A DNA stretch of 64,000 nucleotides from JBEDUK01 sp963781595 (GCA_963781595.1 CAWAGG010000006.1:620001-684000), one strand, 5' to 3'. Counted from the first letter of the stretch, positions 16,774-25,455 are shown. Numbers and translations are program-made. The notes: a model not told the origin generated them from the sequence alone.

Positions 16774-19149
16774 ATGGCCGAACCAGAGCTCGACACCAAG
16801 ATCCTGCCCCTCCTACCCCTGAACACTGGCGTCATCCTGCCTGGGATGGTGGTCACCCTCACCATCGAGACCCCCGAGGCGCGCAGCGCGATCGAGGCCG
16901 CACGCAGGCACGACGACACCCTGATCCTGGTCCCGCGCCGCGAGGACGGGCGCTACGCCCGCGTGGGCACGGTCGCCACGATCGAGAACGAAGGCAAGCT
17001 GGCCAACGGCCTCGAGGCCCTCGTCATCCGGGGCCTGCACCGCGCCACGATCGGCACCGGCGTGGCCGGCACCGGCGACGCCACCTACGTCACCTACGAC
17101 GACACAGCCGAGTTCAACCACGACACCGAGCGCGCGAAGACCCTGGTCAAGGAGTACCGCGCGCTGATCGAGAACATCGTCGAGGCCCGCGGCGTGCCGC
17201 AGGTCGCCGAGTTCCTCCGCGGCATCGACGACGCCTCCCAGCTGGCCGACACGGCCGGCTACTCGCCGGACCTCTCCTTCGAGCAGAAGCTCGACGTCCT
17301 GGAGACCCTCGACGTCGAGGCGCGGCTGGAGAAGGTCGTCGCCTGGGCGAAGGAGACCCTGGCCGACGTCACCCTGAAGGAGAAGATCCGCGACGACGTC
17401 GCCGAGGGCATGGAGAAGCGCCAGCGCGAGTACATCCTGCGCCAGCAGATGGACGCGATCAAGAAGGAGCTGGGCGAGGACACCGAGGAGAACGTCGTCG
17501 AGGAGTACCGCAAGAAGATCGCCGAGGCGAACATGCCCGAGGGCCCGCGCAAGGAGGCCGAACGCGAGCTGGGCCGCCTGGAGCGCACCTCCGAGCAGTC
17601 GCCCGAGTACGGCTGGATCCGCACGTTCCTGGACTGGATGGTCGACCTCCCGTGGGACGTCCGGACCGAGGACAACCTGGACATCGCCGAGGCGAAGCGC
17701 GTCCTGGACGAGGACCACACGGGCCTGGAGGACGTGAAGGAACGGATCATCGAGTACCTGGCCGTCCGCAAGCTGCGGGCCGAACGCGGCCTGGCCGCGT
17801 CCGAGTCCGGCCGCGGCTCCGGCGCGATCCTCACGCTGGTCGGGCCGCCGGGCGTGGGCAAGACGTCGCTGGGCGAGTCCGTCGCGCGGGCGCTGGGGCG
17901 GAAGTTCGTCCGGATCTCGCTGGGCGGGATCCACGACGAGGCGGAGATCCGCGGCCACCGCCGGACCTACGTCGGCGCCGTGCCGGGCCGGATCGTGCGC
18001 GCGCTGAAGGAAGCGGGCACGAAGAACCCGGTCATGATGCTGGACGAGGTCGACAAGGTCGGCTCCGACTGGCGGGGCGACCCGTCGTCGGCGCTGCTGG
18101 AGGTCCTGGACCCGGCGCAGAACCACACGTTCCGCGACCATTACCTTGAGGTTGACCTTGACCTCTCCGAGGTCCTGTTCGTCACGACGGCGAACGTGGC
18201 CGAGACGATCCCCGGGCCGCTGCTCGACCGGATGGAGGTCATCCGGCTGGACGGCTACACCGAGGACGAGAAGGTCGCGATCGCGCGAGATCACCTGGTG
18301 GCGCGGCAGCTCACGCGGAACGGCCTGGAGGCGTCCGAGGTGGTGATTCCGACCGAGACGCTGAAGGCGATCGTGGGCGACTACACCCGCGAGGCCGGCG
18401 TTCGGAACCTGGAGCGCGAGATCGGCAAGGTCCTGCGGAAGGTCGCGACGAAGATCGCGGCCGGCGAGGCCGGGGACGGTCCGGTAGTGGTCGAACCGGA
18501 TCAGCTCCGCGAGTACCTGGGCAGGCCGAAGTTCTTCTTCGAAGCCGCCGACCGGACGTCCGTCCCGGGCGTCGCGACCGGCCTGGCCGTGACGGGCGTG
18601 GGCGGCGACGTGCTGTTCATCGAAGCCACCCGCGAGCCGGACGGCGAGAAGAACGGCCTGACGCTGACGGGCCAGCTGGGCGACGTGATGAAGGAATCGG
18701 CGCAGATCGCGCTGAGCTACGTTCGCGGGCACGCGGGCGAGCTGGGCATCGACCCGGCGGACCTGCGGGGACGGTTCCACGTCCACGTGCCGGCGGGCGC
18801 GGTGCCGAAGGACGGCCCGAGCGCCGGCGTCACGATGACGACCGCGCTCGCGAGCCTGCTGACGCAGCGTCCCGTGAAGCCCACGGTCGGCATGACCGGC
18901 GAGGTCACGCTGCAGGGCCGGGTGCTCCCGATCGGCGGCCTGAAGCAGAAGGTCCTGGCCGCCCACCGCGCAGGCCTGAAGGAAGTCATCATCCCGAAGC
19001 GCAACGAGGGCGACCTGGACGACGTGCCCGAGCAGGTGCGGGACGAACTCACGTTCCACATCGCCGAGACGATCGACCAGGTCCTCGGGTGGGCGCTCGT
19101 GGACGCCGCCGACGCGGCGCCGTCCACGGACATCGAGAACGCCGCGTAG
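16774..19149 (+). CDS. lon: ATP-dependent Lon protease
   Basis: The 791-residue protein has the full LonA layout. An N-terminal LON substrate domain (LPLLPLNTGVILPGMVVTL) covers about 1-200 and a coiled middle follows. The AAA module has Walker A GPPGVGKTSL near 352 and Walker B VMMLDEVDK. The C-terminal Ser-Lys protease domain has PKDGPSAGVTMTTA with Ser 683, and Lys 726 lies in GGLKQKVLAA; the 43-residue spacing is that of E. coli Lon. It degrades misfolded and regulatory proteins in the cytosol, including antitoxins, which fits the neighbouring toxin-antitoxin cluster. The gene stands alone and ends in a strong terminator. Confidence 0.97.
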   Translation: MAEPELDTKILPLLPLNTGVILPGMVVTLTIETPEARSAIEAARRHDDTLILVPRREDGRYARVGTVATIENEGKLANGLEALVIRGLHRATIGTGVAGTGDATYVTYDDTAEFNHDTERAKTLVKEYRALIENIVEARGVPQVAEFLRGIDDASQLADTAGYSPDLSFEQKLDVLETLDVEARLEKVVAWAKETLADVTLKEKIRDDVAEGMEKRQREYILRQQMDAIKKELGEDTEENVVEEYRKKIAEANMPEGPRKEAERELGRLERTSEQSPEYGWIRTFLDWMVDLPWDVRTEDNLDIAEAKRVLDEDHTGLEDVKERIIEYLAVRKLRAERGLAASESGRGSGAILTLVGPPGVGKTSLGESVARALGRKFVRISLGGIHDEAEIRGHRRTYVGAVPGRIVRALKEAGTKNPVMMLDEVDKVGSDWRGDPSSALLEVLDPAQNHTFRDHYLEVDLDLSEVLFVTTANVAETIPGPLLDRMEVIRLDGYTEDEKVAIARDHLVARQLTRNGLEASEVVIPTETLKAIVGDYTREAGVRNLEREIGKVLRKVATKIAAGEAGDGPVVVEPDQLREYLGRPKFFFEAADRTSVPGVATGLAVTGVGGDVLFIEATREPDGEKNGLTLTGQLGDVMKESAQIALSYVRGHAGELGIDPADLRGRFHVHVPAGAVPKDGPSAGVTMTTALASLLTQRPVKPTVGMTGEVTLQGRVLPIGGLKQKVLAAHRAGLKEVIIPKRNEGDLDDVPEQVRDELTFHIAETIDQVLGWALVDAADAAPSTDIENAA

Positions 19150-19178
19150 AGAGCTCCCCCTCTCTCCTACGCGACCCA

Positions 19179-19216
19179 GGCGGCGCCGGCGCTCCCGCGC
19201 CGGCGCCGCCCCTTTC
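19179..19216. terminator. Bidirectional terminator after lon
   Basis: A perfect 14-bp stem (19179-19192 with 19197-19210, arm GGCGGCGCCGGCGC) closes on a 4-base loop, TCCC, and is followed by CCTTTC. It lies between the convergent lon gene and the toxin gene ending at 19215. Confidence 0.85.
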
Positions 19217-19586
19217 ATCCAGCGGCGAACGTTCGATCCAGCACGGCGGGGAAGTCGACCCAGTTGGCCTGAGACGGGCGGGCATCGAGCCGTCGTTCGA
19301 CGCCGCGCAAGACGAGCCCGAACTCCGCGTGGCCGATCCCGTACACGAGGATCACCCCCGCGTGCGAACGGCCGCCTTCGGCCCACAGGCGCAGGATCGC
19401 CGGGAGATCTGCGACGTCGTGGGTCACGAGGATCCGACCTTCGGCGGTCGCGAGCGCCAGGACGTCGTCATCCGGCAGGGCTTCGTACCGCGGTTCCTCG
19501 CTAAGGGCCACCACATCGTGTCCGCGTTCCCGGAGCGGACCGCCGACGCTCGGGCCGGAGACGGGCGCGTCGAGGAGGAGCCGCAC
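19215..19586 (-). CDS. PIN-like toxin (DUF5615 type)
   Basis: The 123-residue protein opens VRLLLDAPVSGP and continues GHDVVALSEEPRYEALPDDD and GRILVTHDVADLP. This is the pattern of DUF5615 PIN-like proteins with conserved Asp residues at the first strand end, in the middle and after the T-x-D strand. These are presumed RNases. The GTG at 19586 is chosen because the antitoxin stops 4 bases upstream (TGA 19593-19591), so the two are coupled. A longer N-terminus in this frame would be only the shadow of the antitoxin gene. Confidence 0.8.
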   Translation of the reverse strand: MRLLLDAPVSGPSVGGPLRERGHDVVALSEEPRYEALPDDDVLALATAEGRILVTHDVADLPAILRLWAEGGRSHAGVILVYGIGHAEFGLVLRGVERRLDARPSQANWVDFPAVLDRTFAAG

Positions 19587-19590
19587 GACC

Positions 19591-19998
19591 TCAGGAGTCG
19601 GTCTGGAGGAAGGGGTACAGGGCTCGCAGTTCCGCGAGCGGTCGGCGGGTCGCGTCGAGGAACGCTTGGATCTCCGGAGTGAACCGTTCCGCATACGCGC
19701 GTGCCAGGCGCACGTGTGTCTCCGTGACGAGCGGGAGGTGTTCGTGCAACGCCGCCACGTCCCCCTGGTACGACTCGAGGAGGTCGATCACCTCCCAGAC
19801 GTCGAGGCCGGTCCCGATGACCCATGCGCGCCGGGGACTGCCGCGGAAGCCGATGCCGGGGAACAGGCGCGTCTTCGCCGCCTCCTCGGCGAGTTCCTCG
19901 ACGACGGCACTCCTCGAACGGCCCGAACGACGGGCTTCGTCGCTGACCAGCAGGTCGGCGGCCTCTCCGAGACGGATCGAGAACGGTTGTGTGCGCAT
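19591..19998 (-). CDS. DUF433/RHH-type antitoxin
   Basis: The 135-residue protein has a ribbon-helix-helix-like start (QPFSIRLGEAADLLVSDEAR, about 3-50) for DNA binding. A C-terminal DUF433-like part (about 60-110) contains RRAWVIGTGLDVWEVIDLLE. This pairing is typical for antitoxins of DUF5615 toxins. I chose the ATG at 19998, which has GGGAGA 6-7 bases upstream, rather than a GTG 5 codons earlier. An operator-like inverted repeat lies just upstream. Confidence 0.75.
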   Translation of the reverse strand: MRTQPFSIRLGEAADLLVSDEARRSGRSRSAVVEELAEEAAKTRLFPGIGFRGSPRRAWVIGTGLDVWEVIDLLESYQGDVAALHEHLPLVTETHVRLARAYAERFTPEIQAFLDATRRPLAELRALYPFLQTDS

Positions 19999-20010
19999 GC
20001 GTGTCTCCCA

Positions 20011-20049
20011 CATCCATTACGGTGTAGTGGATGGTAACACGGGCCATCC
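20011..20049. promoter_or_regulatory. Operator array between two divergent toxin-antitoxin operons
   Basis: CATCCATTA (20011-20019) and TAGTGGATG (20025-20033) form an inverted repeat with one mismatch. GGATGG (20029-20034) is again inverted to CCATCC (20044-20049). The array lies just before the RHH antitoxin start and probably serves its autoregulation. Confidence 0.55.
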
Positions 20050-20056
20050 CTTTCAC

Positions 20057-20105
20057 GTGGACTAATCGGTGGACTAATGTCAGCCGCCCGGGCTACCCTT
20101 CGTGC
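20057..20105 (+). promoter_or_regulatory. Direct repeats and leaderless promoter of the Phd-type antitoxin
   Basis: GTGGACTAAT occurs twice, at 20057-20066 and 20069-20078, 12 bases apart. TACCCT at 20094-20099 lies 6 bases before the ATG at 20106. The repeats are likely binding sites for the Phd/VapC complex. Confidence 0.5.
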
Positions 20106-20339
20106 ATGGAAGCCGTCAACGTCCACGACGCGAAGACCCACTTCTCGAAGCTGATCGAGCGTGTGACCAAAGGCGAGGAGATCACGATCGCGCGGGCAGG
20201 CAAGCCCGTCGCCAAGCTGGTGCCGCTCCCGCCGAAGGTCGACCGCCGCAGCCCCGGGTCCGGGCGAGGCATCTTCCACGTCGGACCCGACTTCGACGCG
20301 CCGCTTCCCGAGGACGTCCTGGACGCGTTCTCGTCGTGA
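20106..20339 (+). CDS. Phd/YefM-family antitoxin
   Basis: The 77-residue protein begins MEAVNVHDAKTHFSKLIERV and has the IARAGKPVAKLVPLP hairpin, a standard Phd/YefM N-terminal DNA-binding fold (1-55), followed by an unstructured toxin-binding tail. It represses its own operon and blocks the VapC toxin. The ATG at 20106 has a TACCCT box 6 bases before it. An upstream in-frame start at 20031 would run through the operator and is rejected. The stop overlaps the toxin start (GTGA). Confidence 0.85.
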   Translation: MEAVNVHDAKTHFSKLIERVTKGEEITIARAGKPVAKLVPLPPKVDRRSPGSGRGIFHVGPDFDAPLPEDVLDAFSS

Positions 20340-20725
20340 GGGCGTTGCTCGACACGCATGCCTTCCTCTGGTGGGTCACCGACGACCCGCAGCTCTCCCC
20401 GGCCGCGCGCGACACGATCGGCGACGGCGAGAACCAGATCCTGCTGAGCGTCGTCAGCGTCTGGGAGATCGTGCTCAAGGCCGGGCTCGGCCGGGTCACG
20501 TTCGAAGGCGGGAGCGCCGCCGGAAGCATCCCCGAGCAGATCGAGGCGAACGCGTTCGAGATCCTCCCCATACATCTCAGGCATGCGCTCCGCCTCGGCG
20601 ACCTTCCCGACGTGCACCGCGATCCGTTCGACCGCATGCTCGCGGCGCAGGCGCTCGAGGAGGACGTCCCGCTCGTCACGGGGGATAGCCGGCTCGGCGA
20701 ATATCCGGTCCGCGTCGTCTGGTAG
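20336..20725 (+). CDS. vapC: VapC-type PIN-domain toxin
   Basis: The 129-residue protein shows the PIN ribonuclease fold: VRALLDTHAFLWWVTDD with the first Asp, SVVSVWEIVLKAGLGR with the second acidic residue, and HRDPFDRMLAAQALEE with Asp residues before VTGDSRL. It is expected to cleave RNA when freed from its antitoxin. The GTG at 20336 overlaps the antitoxin stop by four bases, so translation is coupled. Confidence 0.87.
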   Translation: MRALLDTHAFLWWVTDDPQLSPAARDTIGDGENQILLSVVSVWEIVLKAGLGRVTFEGGSAAGSIPEQIEANAFEILPIHLRHALRLGDLPDVHRDPFDRMLAAQALEEDVPLVTGDSRLGEYPVRVVW

Positions 20726-20726
20726 C

Positions 20727-20925
20727 CGTCGGACCGCCCGAGCGCCCCGGCGAAGAGCCCGACGCCCGCCGATCTGACACTCACGCTGACGAAGACGCAG
20801 CTGCTCGGGATGCTGGCCGGCGGCGGCCCCGCCGGGATCGACCACACGGGCGACCCGGGGGCGCTGACGAAGCTGATGGGCTTGCTCGACGCGCCGGACC
20901 CGGCCTTCGCGATCGTCACACCTGT
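20727..20925 (+). pseudogene. Alkylsulfatase-type C-terminal fragment
   Basis: An open frame without its own start reads ADLTLTLTKTQLLGMLAGGG, GIDHTGDPGALTKLMGLLDA and FAIVTP. These match the C-terminal SCP2-like domain of linear alkylsulfatases of the metallo-beta-lactamase fold. The catalytic part is missing. The fragment lies directly downstream of the VapC gene, which suggests that toxin-antitoxin genes replaced the rest. Confidence 0.5.
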
Positions 20926-20980
20926 AGGCCGGGCGTGGTCTGAGGGTTCCGAGGGCGGTCCGCGGCCCCGCGGTCCGCGC

Positions 20981-21280
20981 CTATCGGTTCCGCAGCCAGC
21001 GCTCGAGGTCCTTGCGGTCGACGATGCCCATGATCAGTACGACCCGATCCTCGAGGATCACGTCGTACAGCACGCGGAGATCACCGACCCGGAGCCGGTG
21101 GAACGTGTCAGCCGCGCCCCTTATCGTCTTGACGCGCTGCCCGGAGATGCGGGAGGAACCGGCCGCGTCGGCTGCGAGCTGAACGAGGGCGGTCCGAACC
21201 CGCCGTCGATCGTGGTCCGGCAGACGCTGGAACGCGCGCGCCGCGTCACGTGAGAGCCGAACCTCGAAGGCGTCAGGCAA
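20981..21280 (-). CDS. RelE/ParE-family toxin
   Basis: The 99-residue protein has the RelE/ParE pattern: FEVRLSRDAARAFQRLP, then RISGQRVKTIRG, FHRLRVGDLRVLYDVILED and VLIMGIVDRKDLER. RelE members cut mRNA on the ribosome; ParE members poison gyrase. The TTG at 21280 overlaps the antitoxin stop by 8 bases, as expected for a coupled pair. Confidence 0.88.
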   Translation of the reverse strand: MPDAFEVRLSRDAARAFQRLPDHDRRRVRTALVQLAADAAGSSRISGQRVKTIRGAADTFHRLRVGDLRVLYDVILEDRVVLIMGIVDRKDLERWLRNR

Positions 21281-21509
21281 GTTCGGTCAGCGGTACCGAG
21301 CGGCCCTGGCGGTAGTCGGAGCGAGCCTTCCGGCGCATCCGTAGGTATTCGTCGGCGTTCGCCATGACGAGGTCCTCGGCGTCCTCGATGGGAACGATGA
21401 CGGCCGCGGGGCGACCCCGTTTCGTCACGACGTAACTCGCGCCCGCCTCGACCTCTTCGACCACGCGGGACGCCGCGGCCTTCAGCTCCTTGATCCCGAT
21501 CTCGGCCAT
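21273..21509 (-). CDS. Phd/YefM-family antitoxin of the RelE-type toxin
   Basis: The 78-residue protein begins MAEIGIKELKAAASRVVEEV and continues SYVVTKRGRPAAVIVPIED, the Phd/YefM DNA-binding fold. A C-terminal helix follows that would wrap the toxin. GGGAGG lies 6 bases before the ATG at 21509, which supports that start over a GTG one codon earlier. It is upstream of and overlaps the toxin. Confidence 0.87.
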   Translation of the reverse strand: MAEIGIKELKAAASRVVEEVEAGASYVVTKRGRPAAVIVPIEDAEDLVMANADEYLRMRRKARSDYRQGRSVPLTELA

Positions 21510-21533
21510 CACGCACCTCCCGCCCGTTCAACG

Positions 21534-21557
21534 AGGTAACCACTTAGGTGATTACCT
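21534..21557. promoter_or_regulatory. Operator palindrome of the RelE-type pair
   Basis: A 24-base palindrome with 20 matching positions (AGGTAA...TTACCT, with CAC...GTG inside) lies 25 bases upstream of the antitoxin ATG. It is a probable autoregulatory operator. Confidence 0.65.
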
Positions 21558-21661
21558 TAGCACGGGCGGCGTGAGGGCCCGGGAGCGCCAGGACCACGAA
21601 CACGATCGCGAGCAGCGGCAGGGCACGAGTGAACACGTCGTTCGACGCCGTGTCGAGCGGG

Positions 21662-22045
21662 TCACTCCATCCGTTCGACCCACCGCTCGCGCCACGCTGG
21701 CGCGGGGATGGGCGCGCCGAAGTAGTCAGTCTGCTTGACGATCTTGCGGTCCCGGAACTCGAACAGGTGCACCCCGTTCCAGACGGACCCGTCGGGGTAC
21801 TCGAGCGTCGTCTCCGCGACCCAGAAGTCGCCGTCGCCAGTGACGCGGTGGACCGTTGGCATCGGGGTTCCCGGATGGTTCTCGTTGATCGCGCGGGCGT
21901 TCGGCTTGCCGCGGGTTCGCTCGCCCATCTGTGGCCACTCCTGCACGAAGTCCTCGTGGCGCAGATCGCTCATCGCATCGAAGTCGCGCTCGCGGACCGC
22001 CGAGAAGTAGCGTTCGGCGCTCGCGCGGTTCGCCTCACCACCCAT
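21662..22045 (-). CDS. NTF2/SnoaL-like protein
   Basis: The 127-residue protein has the cone-fold pattern of SnoaL/NTF2-like proteins: ASAERYFSAVRERDFDAMSD at the N-terminus, then FVAETTLEYPDG-like and VHLFEFRDRKIVKQTDYFG strands. Members are small enzymes or binding proteins with no common substrate. The ATG at 22045 has GGAGG 8 bases upstream; a start 17 codons earlier is less likely. It stands alone. Confidence 0.7.
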   Translation of the reverse strand: MGGEANRASAERYFSAVRERDFDAMSDLRHEDFVQEWPQMGERTRGKPNARAINENHPGTPMPTVHRVTGDGDFWVAETTLEYPDGSVWNGVHLFEFRDRKIVKQTDYFGAPIPAPAWRERWVERME

Positions 22046-22123
22046 GGGCCCAACCTCCGGAGCGTCGCGATCGAGACCAAGCGTCGATGATGCCATCCGG
22101 ACCCCGGAAAGGTGCGCAGGTCG

Positions 22124-24850
22124 CTACCGGGAGCAGATCACCTCGAGGCACTTGCGGAGCACGTCGACCCGTATGCCCGCGGCTTCGAGCCGCTTCCACG
22201 CCTCCGGACCCAGTGCCTCGTCCAGCAGGCAGGTAAGCAGCTCGCAGATGCGCTGGCCACCGTCACCATCGCCCTTCGTCGTGGGCGGGTCGTGATCGCC
22301 GCCGACCCAGAGCGCGGCCGTGAGCGTCTGCTCTCGTGTGAACGCCGCTCGCCGCAGCGTCGTGCCAGCCGCGTGCACGTCGAACGCGTAGATGCCCGGG
22401 ATCGTCCCCACGACCGAGGTCTCGAACACACCGGGGTCGGTCTCGGGGAGCGCCAGGTACGCGCTCGTACCATCGGGTCGTTCGAGGTTCGCCCAGACCG
22501 TCGCGCGTCCCGCGAAAGGCACCCCGTACTCGGTGAGGGCGACCCGCAGTGCGAGCGTCGCGCCGGGTTCGTTGCCCGTCTGCGACAGCGTGGGCGTCAT
22601 CCGGAGGTTCGAGAACGTATGGACGTTCAGGTTGTACCGGACGCCGTGCGCGAGCGCCTCCCGGTACTCGTAGCGGGCGTGCTCGTTTTCGCCGCTCAGC
22701 CGCTCGAGGATCGAGACGTACTTCTTGTACCCGCCCGGGTCGACCTCGAGCACGGCGTTCCACGTCCCCGGCGGCGCGGCTCCCCCGGGGAGCAGCGCGG
22801 GCAGCGAGAGGCGGTAGTAGGCGTTGTTCTGCGCCGCGGCATAGCCCCCGCCCGGGATCGTGGGCGCGACGCCCGGATCGATCGTGGCGCCGTCGGGCGT
22901 CTCCAGCGTGAACCGAACCGCCCACGGCGCCGGCGTGAGCAGGATCGTGTCCGCCTCCACGTCCGCCTCGTTCAGGACGTACGGGATCACCTGCTTCTGG
23001 CCGGGGGCGATCCACCCGTCGGGATCCACCACGATGTCGTTGTTCGTCACGCTCGCCAGGATCTGCAGGTAGTACTTCGACACGCGGTAGTAGTCGTTCG
23101 CGTCGAGGGTGCCGGTCATCAGGAGGTACCCGCCCGTTCCGTTCGTCAGGGCGGTCAGCGCGACGGGATCGATCTCCGAGGCCGTCCCCAATCCGATCGC
23201 GAACACGCGGTCATCGATGATGCTCATGACGTCGGCGATGTACTTCGAATCGGTCTCCTGGCCGTCGGTCAGGACGATCATGGCCGTGGCGTCGTAGCTC
23301 GTCTCAGGGACCAGGTGGTTGTGCGCCAGCTCGACGCCATCGCCGATGGCGGTCGAGCCGGCGGGGTTCGGCGTGTGGGCGGAGATCGCGGCCTTCGCGG
23401 CCACGCGCCCCGCGCCGAACACCGGCGGACCGGCGACCGTGATCGGCATGACGTCGTGCCCGTCCTGGTCGAAGCTGACGATGCCGACCGCGTCGTCGTC
23501 GGGCAGCAGGTCGGCGAACGGCATCGCGGAGTCGTGGAGCACGTCGATGCGCTTGCGGCCGTCGCCCGCGTCCCAGTCCATGCTCGCGGAGCGATCCAGG
23601 ACGAGCTCGACGGCGACCGTCGGCCTGACGACCGTGTTCGCGGTGATGGGGATGACGTAGTCGACGCCGGTCTCGTCGCAGCGGACCGTGACCGTTCCCG
23701 TGGCCGAGTCTCCGGGGGCCGTGCCCTGGTACGAGACCCAGGCGAACGCGTCTCGGATCGGAGGGCTCGCGGCGGACGGGAACACGGTCCCGAGCGGCGT
23801 GCCGAACGCCGTCCCTGCGGGCCCGGTCAGGACCGTCGGACCGCTGGTGATCCGGAACGTGAGCTCGGCGCACGAGCTGACCGAGAACCGCGCGGCGCGC
23901 ACGGTGGTGGTCCCCGCGGGGACGTCGTTGAACACGATCGTCGGCGTCGCGAGCGACACGGTGGTCGGCTGCGTGTACGGCGCGAGCACGGTCCGGATCC
24001 GCTGCCGGCACACGCCGCAGAAGGGCGAGAGGTCGCGCATCATGCACACGTACGCGGGCCGCCACGCGTCGCAGTGGTTGTAGCCGGCCCCCTCCCACGC
24101 GCCGATCGTCTGCGGCGTCAGCCCGGCGGGCACGCCCTGTGGGTCGCAGTCGGTGCAGTCGCCGTTCGCCGTCGTGGGCATCGGGGTCGAGGCGTCCACG
24201 AGCGACGCCCACTTGATCGTGGCGCGGTCGCTGGTCGCCGAGATGTTCGCCTGCGCGAACTCCGGGCCGCTGTAATGGTCGTGGCCCGCTTCGCCCGAGC
24301 CGCAGCCGATCCAGTAGTCGTACTCGTCGGCCAGTCCGAACACAGCGTGGCCCATCTCGTGCATCGCCACGCCCATCCAGTTGCCGCCCTTCGCGGTGAC
24401 GGCGACCGATCCGCCCGAGCCTCCGTACGTGGAGCTGTTCACGATCACGATGATCCGGTCGTGGTTCGTCACGTGCGCGTCGACGACGTTGATCACCGAC
24501 GTAGCGTCGACCGTCAGCAGGCGTTCGATCACGCCGTCCCCGCAGAACGTCGCGTCGAAGTACGTGGCGCGGCTCACCCCGGCGCCTCCGCAGGTCGTCG
24601 GGTCGTCCGCGCCGCTATCGGTCGAGGAGACGTCGATCCGGTACACGTTGAACGCGCACCGCAGGTCGAGCTCGTCGAACGGCGGCGTCGCGAACAGGTG
24701 GTTAACCAGGTCCTGGCAGTCCTGATGGAACTGCGGGAGCTCGGCGTTCTGGTAGCCCTCCGCCACCAGGACGAGCGTGTAGCGGTCGGTGTCCGACCCG
24801 TTGTCGACGATCTTCGTCGCGCCGATGACCGACCCATCGGAGGTGGTCAT
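22124..24850 (-). CDS. M64-type metallopeptidase with von Willebrand A domain
   Basis: The 908-residue protein has two clear parts. The first about 290 residues are an M64 (IgA-peptidase-type) zinc peptidase with MHEMGHAVFGLADEYDY near 160-176, which carries HExxH, the downstream His and the family GLADEY. The middle (from about 413) is a VWA domain with the metal-site DRSASMD and later GSTAIGDGV. The last about 250 residues are beta-rich. Such proteins usually act outside the cell, yet no signal peptide is visible at MTTSDGSVIGATK. The start overlaps the stop of the upstream gene by four bases (ATGA), so the start is firm. It forms an operon with the 149-residue gene. Confidence 0.8.
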   Translation of the reverse strand: MTTSDGSVIGATKIVDNGSDTDRYTLVLVAEGYQNAELPQFHQDCQDLVNHLFATPPFDELDLRCAFNVYRIDVSSTDSGADDPTTCGGAGVSRATYFDATFCGDGVIERLLTVDATSVINVVDAHVTNHDRIIVIVNSSTYGGSGGSVAVTAKGGNWMGVAMHEMGHAVFGLADEYDYWIGCGSGEAGHDHYSGPEFAQANISATSDRATIKWASLVDASTPMPTTANGDCTDCDPQGVPAGLTPQTIGAWEGAGYNHCDAWRPAYVCMMRDLSPFCGVCRQRIRTVLAPYTQPTTVSLATPTIVFNDVPAGTTTVRAARFSVSSCAELTFRITSGPTVLTGPAGTAFGTPLGTVFPSAASPPIRDAFAWVSYQGTAPGDSATGTVTVRCDETGVDYVIPITANTVVRPTVAVELVLDRSASMDWDAGDGRKRIDVLHDSAMPFADLLPDDDAVGIVSFDQDGHDVMPITVAGPPVFGAGRVAAKAAISAHTPNPAGSTAIGDGVELAHNHLVPETSYDATAMIVLTDGQETDSKYIADVMSIIDDRVFAIGLGTASEIDPVALTALTNGTGGYLLMTGTLDANDYYRVSKYYLQILASVTNNDIVVDPDGWIAPGQKQVIPYVLNEADVEADTILLTPAPWAVRFTLETPDGATIDPGVAPTIPGGGYAAAQNNAYYRLSLPALLPGGAAPPGTWNAVLEVDPGGYKKYVSILERLSGENEHARYEYREALAHGVRYNLNVHTFSNLRMTPTLSQTGNEPGATLALRVALTEYGVPFAGRATVWANLERPDGTSAYLALPETDPGVFETSVVGTIPGIYAFDVHAAGTTLRRAAFTREQTLTAALWVGGDHDPPTTKGDGDGGQRICELLTCLLDEALGPEAWKRLEAAGIRVDVLRKCLEVICSR

Positions 24851-25296
24851 CGCTCTCCCCCGTCGTCGGTGTCCTTCAGCCTGAACCGCGCCAGCTCGGT
24901 GGCTTCCGCGAAACCCTCCGCGTCGGGTGGTCCGCCGTAGAGCGCGATCGATTCGGCGTCGGGGAGGTCGGGCACAACGAGGGTGAACTCGCCTCGAGGC
25001 TCGGAGAGCTTCTGCATCGAGAACGGATGCTCCCGATCACCGGTGTAGACCGACACGGAGCCCCCGATCGGGCTCTCGCCGAGGACCTTCCGGTACAGGA
25101 CCCGGCCCTCTCGGTCCAGCAGGTCGATCCAGGATCCGGCCCGCGGCTCCTCGCGTTCTCCCTGCTTCGGAACGGGGTCCGAGGGCGGCGGCACCATGGT
25201 CAGCCACTGCCGGCGAACCAGCCGAACGTCGCGACCCGAGTATCCGAAGAGGAGACGGATGGAGCTGCGGTGGACCACCTGTTCGCTCATCGTCAT
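24847..25296 (-). CDS. Hypothetical partner of the M64/VWA protein
   Basis: The protein is about 149 residues from the ATG at 25296 (a second ATG lies at 25290). It is mainly beta-strand, with SIRLLFGYSGRDVRLVRRQW near the start and PRGEFTLVVPDLPDAESIAL near the end. It has no signal peptide and no known motif. GGAGAGAGGGG lies just upstream. Its stop overlaps the peptidase start, so the two are translated together and the product is probably a partner or inhibitor. Confidence 0.6.
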   Translation of the reverse strand: MTMSEQVVHRSSIRLLFGYSGRDVRLVRRQWLTMVPPPSDPVPKQGEREEPRAGSWIDLLDREGRVLYRKVLGESPIGGSVSVYTGDREHPFSMQKLSEPRGEFTLVVPDLPDAESIALYGGPPDAEGFAEATELARFRLKDTDDGGER

Positions 25297-25455
25297 GACC
25301 CCTCTCTCCGCACCAACGATGCGGTCGAGGACCACCGTACGCTGGCCGACAGGAACCCATCACGATGGAGACCGAGCGTCACGGAGCCGTCACCGCCGCG
25401 TCACCGGGCACCCTCCGATCACCGGGCCGACCCGCCATCTGGGAGGATGCGAGCG

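Noticed and set aside
16813..19386. An 857-codon minus-strand frame opposite lon
   Set aside because: It is antisense to a well-conserved lon gene, has no motifs and crosses the perfect terminator.
21558..21660. A hydrophobic minus-strand peptide (about 30 codons from a GTG) next to the RelE-type operon
   Set aside because: It has no ribosome site and runs into the operator palindrome. It may be the tail of a lost membrane protein but cannot be supported.
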